From NCBI RefSeq assembly GCF_004359215.1, contig NC_090613.1, positions 1,379,382 to 1,443,381 on the forward strand: a stretch of 64,000 nt of DNA. Direction: 5' to 3'. Within the stretch, counting starts at the first letter, position 1. Every line of letters begins with the position of its first letter. Origin of the DNA: Bremia lactucae (taxonomy: Eukaryota > Oomycota > Peronosporomycetes > Peronosporales > Peronosporaceae). Of this stretch, positions 30,981-43,092 are shown in pieces. The notes under the pieces were generated by a model. The model made no database searches, was not told where the DNA came from, and was given only the letters and a program-made list of their open reading frames with translations. The translations under genes were made by a program, and so were the position numbers.

Positions 30981-32823
30981 ATGTCACGCGAAGCGTGGTT
31001 CCAGCTGGTGGACGGAGAAGGCAACACTATCGGCTCAGCTGACTGCGTTGATTGCGCTGAAAATGCCTCGGCGGCTCGACTTCGACACGATGTCAAGATA
31101 AAATACAGCGATGGTCTCCTCGCTGGCATTGCTACAGCTGAACTCATCATCTTCGCGAACCGGTCGGATCATACCAGTGGTCAGAAACTGCCCAGGTTGT
31201 CGTTGCCTTTGAGACAGCTTGGAATAGATGAAGACGACCAGGTGGATATATTATGGCAACTTTGTCGCCTCCATCATCATACAAGTACCGACGCAGGGTC
31301 GAGCGGAATTCAGTGAGGAACCAGCACTGAAGAAGCTCAAGCAATCGACTTTCATCATAGACAAGCATATAAATTCGATTGGGCGCAACTTGGATATCAG
31401 GACGTGGCAGATTGCTGGCATCTCTCTCGAAATTTGCAGTATTGAACCGGATTTTCCCGAGTGGTTCTACGTCCGAAAGGAAACGGTAGATATTATCAAG
31501 GTATTCGAAGCCGAGATGAAAAGAAATCATAGTATTGTGTTTGTGGGCTCGCCAGGTGTTGGCAAGAGTATGATGGTCGTGTTGTTTGCATTCTACTTGG
31601 CTTTGATACACAAGAAACGTGTCGTCTTACTTCGAAAACAAAAAAATGAAGGGTTTTCCATGTTGTACCTGGACGCAGAAAATAAAAAGGGGTGGCGACT
31701 TAAGCGCGCAAAATATAACGATCTTTCATGGCTCAGTGATTACTGGGAGGACGCCGTATTGTGCCTGGACGGGTTCCTGGATAAAGATATTTCGATTCAC
31801 TTTGACGTTCTAGCACCGTTCCGGTTGCTTGCTACCTCTGCCCAATACCGTATTAAGAACGATGATGTGTTGCTGAGGCGATGCCTCGTGCCTTTTTGGT
31901 CATTATCGGATTTGAACACGATTGGCGCGCATCGTGAATGGCCGGAACAAGAAATCAAGGAAAGATACTTTTACTCCGGTGGAAATTTACGAGATTTCAC
32001 GGCGCCAAGACAGAAGTTATACACCCATGTCAGGACGTCAATAAACAAAGCTGTTCGCATGGTAGATTTCGACGTTGCAACACTTTTTAGCACGCAGTAT
32101 TGGTCTAACCCGACACGTCAAATTGATCGCTTACGTATGACAGGAGTGAACGCAAGCGACCAAAGAGAAAGTAACTGGGCGGGAGAATTACCGGTCAAAT
32201 ATCTAAGCTGCAACGAGTGGATTTGTGTTATCACTTCTGAGTATGCTTTGAGGCAACTAGGCAAAATTGTGAAGACATCCTATTACGAGGAGCTGTATTC
32301 TAAAAGCCGCATTCTAGGAGATGATGGATTAATGGGCATTGCATTTGAAAATTACGTGCATACAATGGCGAGGGACGGGAAGAAGATTGAGTTGCAAGTG
32401 AGGGCGTACGACCAAGAGATAGTGAAACAGCATACCTATGTCGCGTTGGAGTTTGAAGCCAAATTATTTTGCAACGATGGAAACACTGCAACGGAATGTG
32501 AAGTGGCTATGAAACGATTGGCGAGTGCGACTGACGACTATTTGTATTCCTCTCGTCGTTGTTTGGAGACCATCGACTGTGTCGCCAGGCTAAGCATGGC
32601 TGGACAATTTAACATGGTCGGATTGATTAAAATCACGATATTTGACAAGCAAACAATTGATTTAAATGCTGTTGACAGATATGCAAAGTTCTTTCCAAAT
32701 GGTAGCAGCTACATTGCGTTGGTGCCAAACAAGGAAACTTGTGATAAGTTTCGACTGGCTCCAGATAATCCTGACACCAAGGTGCCGCTGAAGGTTGCGT
32801 ATATCACAAACTGCCGCATTTGA
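30981..32823 (+). CDS. Crinkler (CRN)-family effector gene with a frame break: header, P-loop NTPase and nuclease-like domain
   Basis: Two overlapping frames make up one gene. The first (30981-31316) begins 'MSREAWFQLVDGEGNTIG' and resembles the ubiquitin-like header of CRN proteins. The second (31228-32823) is offset by one base and picks up at 'ASIIIQVPTQ', the position of the HVLVxxP boundary motif of CRNs. It then has a P-loop 'FVGSPGVGKS' (31542-31572), an acidic Walker B-like 'AVLCLDGF' and a 'SGGNLRDF' sensor-like motif. The C-terminal part ('GIAFENYVHTMARDGKKIEL' onward) fits a PD-(D/E)xK-like nuclease seen in CRN and trypanosome RHS proteins. CRNs enter host cells and act largely in nuclei. 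No signal peptide is obvious, as in many CRNs. The break at about 31240-31262 means a pseudogene, an assembly error or recoding; I give no joined product. The body is otherwise uninterrupted for 531 codons, which argues for recent function. Confidence 0.72.
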
Positions 32824-33639
32824 TGTCTTGATGGAGGCGAATACATTCTTAGAAAAGAATTTACTTTCTATTCAACAACATATAAATTATGCTTGTAATG
32901 TCTACTTGATGTACATCATCACAGATTTTAAGGGACATGCTTAAAAATCAAGAAGTGTCCGGCGAAAAAGGGGTCCAAGCAACAATATACATTCATTCTC
33001 ATGCCGCGTCAAGTCAGAACATAGTCATGCAGAGTCAATGTTTTTCTTCCACGACGGTTTGTTATGTCGGAGCGTCTTTTTTCCATTGAAAAGCCCTAAC
33101 AGGCCAAACGAAGGAGACTCGGAAGCACTCCCCAAAAGTTGCCTCGGTTTCTCGACCCCGAGACTAAGATTTGCCATGTCTACTACGTTGTGGCAAATTT
33201 GCCCATTTCGCGTGTGAGTTTGTCGCACTCGAATCGCTTTAGTCGAGGCCACACGAAACTCATGCCAGTATGTAGCCATTTTCCGCCTTTAGCAACTACG
33301 CTCCTATTTTCAACAATCATCGCCCGAGGCAACATGGCCTTCTGGTCGTCTTGACGACGTTTCAGGTTTAGATCCAAGTCATCACGGCAGTCGATGTGCT
33401 CCATGGACACGGCCAAGAACTGGGGTTGATGCTATTTGACGAAGACACGGATGACGAGTATATGGATGCCGTCGAGCCGCTTGTGAATTTTGAAATTCAA
33501 AAACTTTGCTAGGGTCAAGTTTAACATGATAATTGACCGAACTAAAAGCAATATACTAATCTTCGGAATTTGTGGCAAGGCAACACTTTCACGTTCAATA
33601 ATATCGCCAAGTCGTTGTAGAAAGCTGGATTCATTTCGT
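32824..33639. other. Unassigned sequence downstream of the CRN gene
   Basis: Several short overlapping frames on both strands (33025-33416, 33432-33644) have no recognisable family. I cannot tie this stretch to either retroelement family. It may be decayed repeat DNA. Confidence 0.25.
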
Positions 33640-34037
33640 GGCACTTGAATTGACCATCCAAAGGAATTTTCTTAATGAATTCTCTTTTCCTCCTCTATAA
33701 ATTGATTTCCCTCTTCGAACGATGTTATTAACACACGATCCCTTTTCCTTGTGTTCCGTTACATACATATTATTTCCTATAAAAATCGTATATAACTTTA
33801 TTATAGACTTCATAGTTTCAATTACCGAATTTGGTATAATAAATTTAACGCAACTATACAGCAGTTCTGTTGGTTGCTTTCAGTTTAATTCAACCTCGCC
33901 AATCGTTACAAGACACGATAAGGGGTGCGCAAGGAGGCGCTTTACATGGCTCGATAATAACATATTAAAGGCAGTAGTATAGGAGATCGTTACGAAAGAA
34001 CTTTAAATATTGTTACGCTTTCCTTTTTCTTTATATT
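33640..34037 (+). mobile_element. LTR remnant of gypsy family A
   Basis: The segment 'AACCTCGCCAATCGTTACAA', followed by 'GACACGATAAGGGGTGCGCA' (about 33891-33931), recurs with small changes in the LTRs near 40210, 47180, 49490 and 51880. Its left border is unclear. It stops at 34037, where a family-B LTR begins, suggesting that the B element landed in or next to it. Confidence 0.55.
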
Positions 34038-34980
34038 TGTAGACGGGCGCTACTTAAAGCTGCCAAATTTTACGCACGCACACACCTTCGGGAAAGTGAG
34101 AAAGCGATTAAACAGCTTCTCTTGCGTAGTTGGGGTGGGCGCGTTAGCGACCTCACCCAACGCACTAAGTACTCTGGTTAAGTGTCGTCACGGGAGCGGT
34201 AATCCGGCTCCTCGTGCGCACTTATCAAGTGTAGGCGGGCATGACTTAATGCGACCACGCTCTACTTATGCACACACCTGAGCAGAGCGAGCAAGCGGTT
34301 CGACTGTAACGGGGCACTGCAGACTTGTACTGCATCAGTACAAGTCCACTTCGCACTGCTTCAGTGCGAGTAGTGGCTCACGTCACTTCACGCACACTAG
34401 TACGTGCAGAGGAAGACTCTCTTTAAAACACTTGCTTTAAAGAGGGTTACAAGAAAACTGTATAAACTTTTAATTTAGTTCTTCTGTTCTACCTATTTAA
34501 TACTAACCTAACTATAAACTAATACAAAACATGTAAATAAAGTCTTATCTGTTTCTCTCTTTGCGCGCGTCCAGCGCTGACTGGACCGCGGAGGAAGTAG
34601 ATATAATGGTCTATATCTACCAATGGATAAGCTTTTAGAATATTATTATGGAAAGTAATATTCTCCAAATATTATCTACCTTTTAGATAATAATAAATTA
34701 ACAACCTTTAAGTGTTAATTTCATGTAACGATACACCCCGTTACATTGACCGTCTACTCTCGTGTGCCGCGAGGTAGTTGTGGTGGGTGCCTTCTTGACC
34801 TCACAGAACGCACTAAATACTCTAGTAAAGTGTCGTCACGGGAGCGGTGATCCGACTCCTCGTGCGCACTTACCAAGCAGGAAGTAGTTTTCGGACTAAT
34901 TTATATTTAATCGTATAAAATATAAATACATATTTTATCAATCATAAAATGTCATCTCTGTAGAAAACACTCATGAGGCC
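34038..34980 (-). mobile_element. Family-B gypsy 3' LTR (left), interrupted by a solo LTR
   Basis: The start 'TGTAGACGGGCGCTAC' matches the right LTR at 38525. Shared blocks include 'CACGCACACACCTTCGGG', 'GTGTCGTCACGGGAGCGGTA' and 'CTCCTCGTGCGCACTTA'. The LTR appears in two pieces (34038-34304 and 34751-about 34980) that partly overlap in content, with an insertion between them, so local rearrangement has also occurred. The coding parts of the element to its right run on the minus strand, which makes this the 3' LTR. Confidence 0.65.
34305..34745 (+). mobile_element. Nested solo LTR, 441 bp
   Basis: The unit begins TGTAACGGGG and ends CCCCGTTACA (TG..CA with inverted ends). It is flanked by TCGAC on the left and TTGAC on the right, a 5-bp target-site duplication with one mismatch. 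It splits a family-B LTR whose uninterrupted form is seen near 53045. It contains three stem-loops: 34322-34346 (11-bp perfect stem), 34351-34369 (8-bp) and 34419-34444 (9-bp). Confidence 0.75.
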
Positions 34981-35066
34981 AATGAACTCGTCACGTGGTA
35001 TGCCTTCATGGCTGCCAACGTTGACGGCTGAAATTGTGCTTTAGCACGAGACACAATTTCTGGTGT

Positions 35067-35507
35067 CTAAACCTCGAAGTCTGGTCTGCGCGATAAAGTG
35101 TCAGCCAAGGCATTCGAGCATCCCGGCTTATATTCAACTTTAAAATTTAATTCAGAGAAGAATGTGAGCCATCTTGCCATTCTAGGCGAGAGGTGCGGTG
35201 AGTTTATTGCGGTCCGCAGTGATGCGTGATCCGTATAAACCACAAATGGTCCGGTGCCCAATAGGTGCACACAAAACTTGACAAGATAATATTTCATTGT
35301 AAGTAGCTCTTTGCCATGCACAGGGTATTTCAGTTCCGCGGCTTTTAAAAGCCAGGACTGATAATAGATCACACGGTCAACGCCGTCGTCATCCTTCTGC
35401 ATGAGCGCGCTGCCGATTGCAAAATAACTTGCATCGCAGACGACGCTGAAGGGCTTATCCGCGTCTTGCAATGCCAAGCCTGGTGCCTCTACAAGAGATT
35501 GCTTCAC
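35067..35507 (-). pseudogene. Gypsy RNase H region (fragment)
   Basis: This 146-residue frame has the Ty3/gypsy RNase H pattern: 'FSVVCDASYFAIGSALMQKD', 'ELKYPVHGKELLTMKYYLVK', 'PFVVYTDHASLRTAIN' and 'ARWLTFFSELNFKVEYKPG', ending 'NALADTLSRRPDFEV'. The first Asp (VCDAS) and the TDH step are retained. Upstream it is cut from the RT part by a small insertion, so it is a fragment of a dead polyprotein. Confidence 0.85.
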
Positions 35508-35558
35508 TGATCTGAACGCATTATCTTGTTCTTTTAGCCAAACCCACTCTGCGTTTTT

Positions 35559-35690
35559 TTAAGGAGGTCAGATAATGGTAAGAGACAGATAAGACTATAT
35601 TAAATGTTTTGTATTATTTTACAATTAAGTTAGTTTTTAATATATAGAAACAGAAGAACTTATTTATATTAAATACAGCTTTTAATAAAA
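35559..35690 (-). mobile_element. Small insertion of LTR-like sequence inside gypsy pol
   Basis: Between two blocks that are contiguous in the related copy near 53460-53500 lies about 130 bp. It is similar to the reverse complement of part of the solo LTR at about 34490-34560 (shared 'AGACAGATAAGACT', 'AAACAGAAGAACTT'). It is a partial LTR with no clear ends. Confidence 0.5.
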
Positions 35691-35922
35691 TAGTTCGCTC
35701 AGCATATTTCTTGCTATACTTATGCAAGTAATAAGCGAGCTCTAGACATTGGCACAAATCCTTCACATGCCGTGGGGTTTACCATTCCTCTAACGATTTT
35801 ACATTGTCTGGGTCTGCTCGTAACCCATGCGTACCTACAATGCAGCCCAGCAAAGGTGTCTCGGGGACCCCAATGACGCACTTTTGCAAGTTGACGTACA
35901 ATTGGGTGTCTTCCAAAGTCTG

Positions 35923-36653
35923 CTACACAGCGTCAAAATGACGCTTGTGTGAAAATATTGCGGTCAGACCGTCCTCGATCCTACTATGCACGAATACATC
36001 GTCAAAGTAAAGGGGCGCGTAGGCACGGTGCTGACGCATCACGTGAGCCACCACTCGGTTGAATGTCGCTGGTGCGTTTTCAACCCTTGGGGCATCACAT
36101 GCCACTCCCAAAGCATACCGCCTGGGGATCTTACGGCTGTTTTGGCTACATCGGACTCTCTTATGAAGCCATCCTTCAAATTTAACGCAGAAACGATAGT
36201 TGACTTTCCCATGGAGTTCAACAAGACATCTTTCCGCGGGATTGGCGTTTGCACCGTGATGATCGCCGTGTTCACCTTATTATAAGCATGAAGCACACGC
36301 CATCCACCTGTAGCTGTACGCACACAAAACGTCGGGCTGCGGTGAGGCGATTTGCTCTCACGCAGATGTCCCGCCTTGGCTTGCTTGTCGAAGAACTCAT
36401 CAATATGATCGATTTGTTCGTTCGGAAACGGACATTGCCTGGTCACACAATACTTGGTGCTAGGTTCGAGGTCTATTTCATGCCCGATGCCCCTATCTGC
36501 TGGTAGGCGGCTCGGCACTTCTTCTGGGAACACATCGCGATGTTTCCACAAAACCTCAAAGAACGGACTGTCTCTCAAGACATCCCAGCCTTGAGCAGTG
36601 AACCGCTTCTTTTTGTCCGTTTCTAGGACGCTCTCGTCCATTGTGGACAACAA
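35923..36653 (-). pseudogene. Gypsy reverse transcriptase region (fragments)
   Basis: The main frame (36039-36653, 204 residues) contains 'HEIDLEPSTKYCVTRQ', 'FFDKQAKAGHLRESKSPHRS', 'GGWRVLHAYNKVNTAII' and 'IPRKDVLLNSMGKSTIVSAL'. This is the N-terminal RT fold before the catalytic Asp pair. A second frame (35923-36111) holds 'NAPATFNRVVAHVMRQ' and 'YAPLYFDDVFVHS', i.e. the catalytic F-D-D. A frameshift lies between the two. Confidence 0.85.
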
Positions 36654-37410
36654 GCAACAGTCACCAAGTTCTCTACGGAACTGGTGCGACTACTTCGTGG
36701 ATCTTTCATTCCTTAATTTCGGCAAGGAACAGTTCCCACGACATACGCCAGGAGTTTTACTATCTCCTCGGCAGATTTAAAGACTTGCCAGAGCACTTCA
36801 ACTGAGGATGCCTCCGCAATTTTGTCTCCACGAGCTGGATAGGAATTAGTGACGTTTGACATCCCGTCAACACACTCTCAACTGTGTTCGACACGAATCA
36901 GTTGCATACGCCTCTCGCTGGGGCACATCCTTTCCGGTGTCCTGTGTAGAGTTCGCAACTGTGCGTGTACGCCAGTCTATCCATGGTTAATACTTTGCCA
37001 ACCATGACATGCCTAGGATGAGGTCATACGGACTCTCCATTCCTAGCACTGTGAACTTCTCTTTACAAGAGAAGTCACTAAAGCTGAGGGCGAGTTCTAC
37101 CTGAACTTCCTCAGACTAAAATAAGCGCGCCGTTTGCTAAACGAACGGTTGCCTCCCCTCGCTTGCCATCCTGGCGAAGCGACTCAAACATCGCCGGTCT
37201 CTTTGTTAGAGCCCCAAGCTTAATAAAGTTCTGTGATGCACCCGAATCATCTAGGAGGGTCATCACCTGGTCATAGCCTCGTACTTGAGCGCTATATATC
37301 AGCAGGGTTGAGGTTCAAATTTTCGAGACCCTAGGGAGTACGCTACCCATTGTTCGACATATCTGAACTCAGGGGTAGATCAGAGTCCGCGTCAGTAGGG
37401 CATCCTTCCC

Positions 37411-37665
37411 CTACTGCGCTTCTGCATTTCCCGATCCCTCAGTGGTTAATGCAGAACTCATGCGTCTCGCACGCTGGTTCTGTTTATCGCCCTTTGGGAA
37501 GGGAGTCCTCTTGCTGGGCATCCTTGCCCCAGCAGGGACCCTGTCATAGCAGCGAGCCATCATATGGCCGCGCTTGCCGCATTTATAGCAGACAACGTCT
37601 GCATTGCCCAACTCCATGGGAGTGGCATCTGACCTCTCGGCCGACGGCTCATACCAAGCTGCCAC
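37411..37665 (-). pseudogene. Gypsy gag zinc-knuckle region
   Basis: The 84-residue frame contains a CCHC knuckle, 'CYKCGKRGHMMARC', followed by a basic, Pro-containing tail. This is the nucleocapsid end of gag and lies in the expected order between gag and RT. The sequence between 36653 and 37411, where the protease should be, is broken by stops. Confidence 0.8.
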
Positions 37666-37884
37666 CGAGGCACTGTTGTAGGATTTTTTCTCAACTAAAG
37701 CGATTGGATTGCCTCTTTCATCGTCGACGGCACCTTTCTGAAAAGGGCCTGCCGCGATGGGCCATGCTGAAGTCCGTTCATAAATGTGGAATTTGATCTA
37801 CGGTAATGGAGGCCGACAGCGAGCTATCTCCTGCACATACTCTTGTAGAGATCGCTTCGCCTGTCGCACCATATAAAAGCGCGC

Positions 37885-38454
37885 CTAATACAACACCTCG
37901 TTGTTCAGCGGCTGGTGCATGGCTCGAATCTTTGTCTTCAAAATTGCCCATGAGAGAAACTCCTTAACGTCTGCCATAAGCGCCGAGTAAACCCACTCTG
38001 AGGCCTTACCGCGCAGGTGCGACATGGCGTACGACACCATCCGACTGTAGTCCTCGATGAGCTGCGCGACACCGCATTGCTTCACGGCTAACAACCAGAG
38101 GGTAATCGTGTGCGCTGCAGTTCTATCGAACTTGGGCGGGTCCATCCGATTGGGCCTCGGCTGGTGCGGCCGAGCAGAGAGCATCACAACAGTCCTGTTA
38201 AGAGCCTCGCTCCGAACCTGCTCATGCCTCAGCTCATCCTGAGTCTGGGTGACATACTCAAGGGCAGCATGGCTTTGTGTCTCGGACGCGGCTCTCCGCT
38301 GTCTGAGCACGAATGCCTCAAACAGCTTCAACTGAGCAACATGTTGCTCAGGAGGACTACTCAAGAGCCTGGCCAAGGCATATTCGTCATGTCCCTGCAC
38401 CAAGTGCTCTGCCACCTCCCGATGTACTCGGAAAGGTGGGGGATATGAGCCCAA
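37885..38454 (-). pseudogene. Gypsy gag capsid-like region
   Basis: A 189-residue frame with helical gag-like sequence: 'AAHTITLWLLAVKQCGVAQL', 'MVSYAMSHLRGKASEWVYSA' and 'FLSWAILKTKIRAMHQPLNN'. The last two match the retrotransposon gag pattern (hydrophobic helix, 'GKA-x-W', then 'F..K...'). It starts about 70 bp inside the right LTR, as expected for gag. Confidence 0.75.
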
Positions 38455-38524
38455 TCGATATTGAGGCTCATCCTTACTGGCACGCTTTGAGATGCTGGCC
38501 GTGGAAGGATCTCAACTGTTGTCA

Positions 38525-39060
38525 GGTGTAGACGGGCGCTACCTAAAGCTGCCACGTACTACGCACGCACACACCTTCGGGTACAGTTTGGAAGCGATTA
38601 AATGCCTTCTCTCACGTGTAGTGAGGTTTGTGGTGTGCGCCTTAGCGACCGAATCCAACTTACGAAGATACTGGTAGAAGTGTCGTCACGGGAGCGGTAA
38701 TTCGGCTCCTCGTGCGCACTTATCAAGTATAGAGTAAGTTTAAGACTAATTTATGTTATATCGTATCAAATATTAAATCTTGTTATAACCAATCATAAAA
38801 TGCTGTCTCTATTGATAGACACTAATATGTATTGCGAGCGTAAATTTCGGAATACCTCGCAAAACAAATGACGCTAGTCGTCATCCCTTCCAATGTAATT
38901 GCACCTATGTGTACACATACACAAGGGTGGGTCACAATGTGAACCACACCCGAGTAGTGGATCTAATTACTTGACTAAAGTTATTGACTATCCCCTTAAG
39001 TACACAAAGTGTGCTTAACGGGGACTATGTAAAATTAGGGAAACTTTAGCCGGTTACGCG
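38525..39060 (-). mobile_element. Family-B gypsy 5' LTR (right)
   Basis: On the plus strand it starts TGTAGACGGGCGCTAC and can be aligned with the left LTR and with copies near 52983 and 54815. Its distal part ('ACACAAGGGTGGG' to 'AACTTTAGCCGGTTA') matches 60550-60663, so the family LTR reaches at least to 39060. The far border and target duplication could not be fixed. Confidence 0.65.
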
Positions 39061-39933
39061 GTGAGCCTCGCAAAATTTAGCCGCTTGGTCACGATTTCAG
39101 TGCGTCAGCGGGGCACATTCGTTTATTCGTAGTCATTTTGGCGAATTGCGTGATATTGCCAGCATAATGAGAGGTTCATTGTGGTCAAGTGAACGTCATT
39201 GTCCGCAGTGAACTACGAAAGAGACGTTTTCACTTATAAATTGAAAAGCCTCAAGATGTTCGTTTGCACAAGACCATACATGATTTATTCACGCATAAGC
39301 GGCTCAATATTGCTTTCACAGTTGGCAAAGTCGTGGGTTGGCAATTATAAGTCGGCAATAGCCCGCAACCTCTTGGTCGTTAGGTTTGGCTGGCGATATG
39401 ATTTCGGATAAGGTGCGGTAGCACTATCTTCTGCAGTACCCCCTTCGGGAGCATACGCACGCTCACGCACTTTTCACAGGATATTTGCTACTTTTGCACA
39501 CGTACCGCGCACAGGGGCGTCCGAGTCAATATATACCGGGTTTTCAGCGTTCGTGACATCAAGCCTTAAAAAGGGCATGTTTAATGGATAGAGGCAGTAT
39601 CGAGCTGCCGCTGTAACGTCGCCGGATGCATACAGTACTTAAAGCGGCTGCGCGCCCTACGGAAGCAAAGATCTGGTTGCGGTAGAGGCAGTTGCCGTGC
39701 CATTTACCTCTACCATTCCATGAAGTGGAACATTATTATTTTTGGAAAATCGGGAATAGCAGCGAAGTGTATAAAACGTTTGATTCTGTCCGGCAGGGTG
39801 TGATTATAAGATTTTGCAGGAATGGTGTGTGTTTAAGGAAAAAGGGTGTGAATATAGCAACTCCCCCTACTATTATTCTTCTTCAATTCTATTTTATAAT
39901 CGAAAATTATTTATTAAACATTAAATTTCGTGA
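39061..39933. other. Unassigned sequence between two gypsy elements
   Basis: No convincing frame, LTR end or RNA gene is visible. Short frames at 39199-39411 and 39692-40003 lack family features. It may be older repeat debris or a piece of original host DNA. Confidence 0.25.
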
Positions 39934-40310
39934 TGTGACGGGAGGTTCCAGTACCGCAGCGTATGATTTATTACTAGTAGAATATTTTAGAATATTTACT
40001 TAAATTTCTAATGTCAATATCAACAAGACTTGTAGCTGATTTAAAATGTTTGTAAAGGTATGAATAATTTTTCCTATAAGAGGAAGTAAGTTGAAAAGTA
40101 CAACATTATATTTTTTGTTAATTTTACTTAAGCGTCCAATATTACCAATATGATAATATTGAGAAAAAAATATTAGTACTGTTGATTGATTGATTAAGGT
40201 TCAAAATAATCAATTACAAGACACTATAAGGCGGTGCGCAAGGATGCGCATAACATTATTCGCTCATAATATAATAAGGCCACTACTATATGTTCACTTC
40301 CCCTTTGCTG
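39934..40310 (+). mobile_element. Family-A gypsy 5' LTR, truncated
   Basis: It starts TGTGACGGGAGG and aligns loosely with the 480-bp family-A LTR at 49152 (shared 'ATATCAACA', the 'TAATATTGAG' block and 'TACAAGACACTATAAGGCGG', 'TGCGCAAGGATGCGC'). The 3' end with its stem-loops is missing. Family-A gag follows on the same strand. Confidence 0.55.
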
Positions 40311-42846
40311 TTTCTACACACCCCTCCGACTCATAGCCAATCAGAACGCATAACTATCAGCTGCTTTTACACGCTGCTTGCAGGCCGACGCTTTCGCGTC
40401 GACCCAAAAGCTTAAAGATCGAAATGTCCGAGTTTAAAGTGTCGAAGGCGACTCCTTCTTAAGATGGTTCGTCGAATTAGACGACCATTTAAGCTCGCTA
40501 CTTCGATGACGATGCGACGACAGGGAAATTTGGCATGTCCAACTTAGCCGGACGTGCCAAATCTTGGGCTTTAGGCTCAAGCTTCACGACCCTTATGTAT
40601 TCAAGTCGGATGAGGTCTCTCACACCGGCTCAGGCAATATTTTGAGCCGCCACGTGCCGAATTCACGGCTCGAGCAGAGACCCTGGATTTAAAACAGGGT
40701 AAGCGTAACTTCACGCTCAAGCCCAACATACACGATACGTTGTAAATTGTATCGTGAGTCATCCACGGGATGAACAATCACAGGTAACCGTGTTTGTTTA
40801 GGGTCTTGCAGACGGTCATGTCAAGACCCACCAGTCCCAGCTCGAACTAGAGTCGCTTGATAAAGTGATCTCTGTAGCGGGGCAGAAGGACTTCAGCACA
40901 AATCACGCTTTTGTTCACTCTGGTACTTGTCGTCCATATAGATGACATGAAAACGGAGGTCCACAACTTTGAACCTCTCGTATATGGAGGGCGAGAAACC
41001 TCGCTTTTTTAGTCAAAACGATTTCAAAACGCAGTTGTTGTCAGAAGACGGGCCAAAACTACGCCTGTGAGTGGTGGCCCTATACCCAGTGCCTAAAATA
41101 CTGAGCGAAACGATCAACCACCCGCTAGAAACAGCGGAAGACGCCGATCCGACGCCGTTACAAAATCGAAATCGCAACGGCGAGGCGGATTGTCAAAAAT
41201 GGTCGGGGCCAGTAGGTGGAGAGCGCCGTGCTAATCCAGCAACGTTAAAGGAATTTGCAGGCCATTTGACAAAAGCTGCTCCTCACACACAAACATTGTG
41301 TGTAGCTGCTCCAGAGGACGAGTTAAACTTCATCACCTTGAAAACTATAGCGGCAAATAAGATGCCACTAAATTACCTTATCGTTTCTAAGGCGTCAATT
41401 GATATCAATCGCTAGAAGAGTGCAAGCTCAAATTCATTGAGGCGATATACATTTTACGGGGTGACAGTGCGCCTAGCAACATGTGCAGCCTGTAACAGTA
41501 AGAAAACGTGTATTTGGTAAATAATACATGCTAAAGGGTAAACAGTACGATGATGATTTTATCGTACTGGATTTGAATGGCAAATTTGATGTCAGCTTTG
41601 GACTATAATGGCTCAGAAAGTAGAATCCATGCATAATCTGGCAGAATTAAGCCGTGACAGTGCCTATCTCTCGTTCATTAGATGACCAACCGATGAACGT
41701 CTTGGAGCGTCCATAAGCTTCTGGATGTCCTACGAGTGAGTGCGATGGCCTTACTTGTGGCTCGGTCGTTAGTATGACTGCACAAAAGCTCAGTGTGAAT
41801 ACCCAACACAGTGTGGAGTAAGATCCCGACGGCTGTGAACAAGCACAGGCAGCGTCGAAGGTCCACCATTGTGACGTGGACATAAATACCGACGGCTTTG
41901 CACAAGCACAGACAGCGTCAAAATTCGATCACTCGAATAAGTTGAGTGGTACGAAACAAGGATGCTTGCTACAAGGGCAACATCCAAAAAACTTTAAAAT
42001 GCCTGTCTATAAGAGACAGTGCGAAAGTCTTAGATTGAATTGAGAGTCGATCGTAGAGCATCTCGTTGTGGTTGCGCAATTACAGCTTAAGGCAGTTCGA
42101 GAGGTTACTCCCCAATTGAAACGAGGGAATAGTCCCCAAGCTTCAGCGGAATAAGCTTCAAGAAATCTGTGGTTGAAGGTCCTAGGTACCTTCAAAAACA
42201 AGTCCCAAATAGAAAATTGAGAAATGGAATGTGTTAGTAAACAACGGATCAAGTTAGGCGCTTAAACACTTGATCTGATAGCGCTCCCCAAGTTGACTTC
42301 GGAAATAACTGATTTGTAAATGCTAGAGTTGAAACGATTATGCGTGATATGCGTAGTAACAAGGTCAGGCAGATCTACGAGCTTGTCACAGATGACAAGT
42401 ACGTGGCCAATATTCGGTCGGTAATATTATTTCCTGAGAACGAACGGGTTCTCAGAAGCTCATTGATGGACGAAATGTCCTCGATGAGAAAACTTGAATA
42501 GAAGGTTTTAAGTCTCAATCATGGGAGGCTTTAAAGCAAAGTCTTTCTATTAGAATTTAATCGAATTTCTGATTCGGTATTGTGCAAGTTGCCTATGGTT
42601 AAAGGCAGTCGACACAAAATCGATTTGTTTTCCAAGTTTAAAACATATGTCATGAAGCAGTAAGTCTGCCTTTGTGAACAAGTATTTCCGATCGTCAAGT
42701 TCTCTGCCGATCGCTTAGCAGAAGCCATGTGAGGGAGCAAACCTCCCACATAGCTCTTCAACCTTCTGTGTGCGTAAAGCGACAAAATGGAGCCTGACAT
42801 TGCATAAATCAAGCACTGCAACGGTACCGGCTCAAACGCCGATACC

Positions 42847-43092
42847 ATGAAAAGACGTAATTATAAACGGTATGTCAAAGAGTGCAATCCTTCCGTCAAA
42901 GGACTGATAGAGACGATCTGTTACATCCTCATGCGTGGACAAGATATTTCGTTCACAGCAGTAAGCACCCCGAGCGGTATGCTATGGGAGTGGCTAATTA
43001 TACCACAGAAGCTTAATAATGCCCATGCGACATATAACAGATGTGTACAATCTGTTAAGATCGCTGAGGAGTTTCGCACCGAGTTATTTTAA
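42847..43092 (+). pseudogene. Family-A gypsy reverse transcriptase fragment
   Basis: This 81-residue frame ends with 'TPSGMLWEWLIIPQKLNNAH' and 'ATYNRCVQSV', which is the RT 'SGMYEWLVMPFGLKNAPATF' position in gypsy elements. The catalytic Asp pair appears just after the stop ('SYFNDVFVHS' in another frame), where one Asp has become Asn. Confidence 0.8.

Larger units (their letters stand above)
34981..38524 (-). mobile_element. Ty3/gypsy family-B internal region, decayed
   Basis: Read on the minus strand from 38.5 kb leftward, the order is gag, zinc knuckle, reverse transcriptase, RNase H. The remaining frames are listed separately. Stops, frameshifts and a foreign insertion at about 35559-35690 break the polyprotein. 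No integrase could be placed between RNase H and the left LTR, so that part is probably deleted. Confidence 0.75.

Noticed and set aside
36400..36500. GGTTCGA-like box suggesting a tRNA gene
   Set aside because: It lies within gypsy RT coding sequence and no cloverleaf can be drawn around it.
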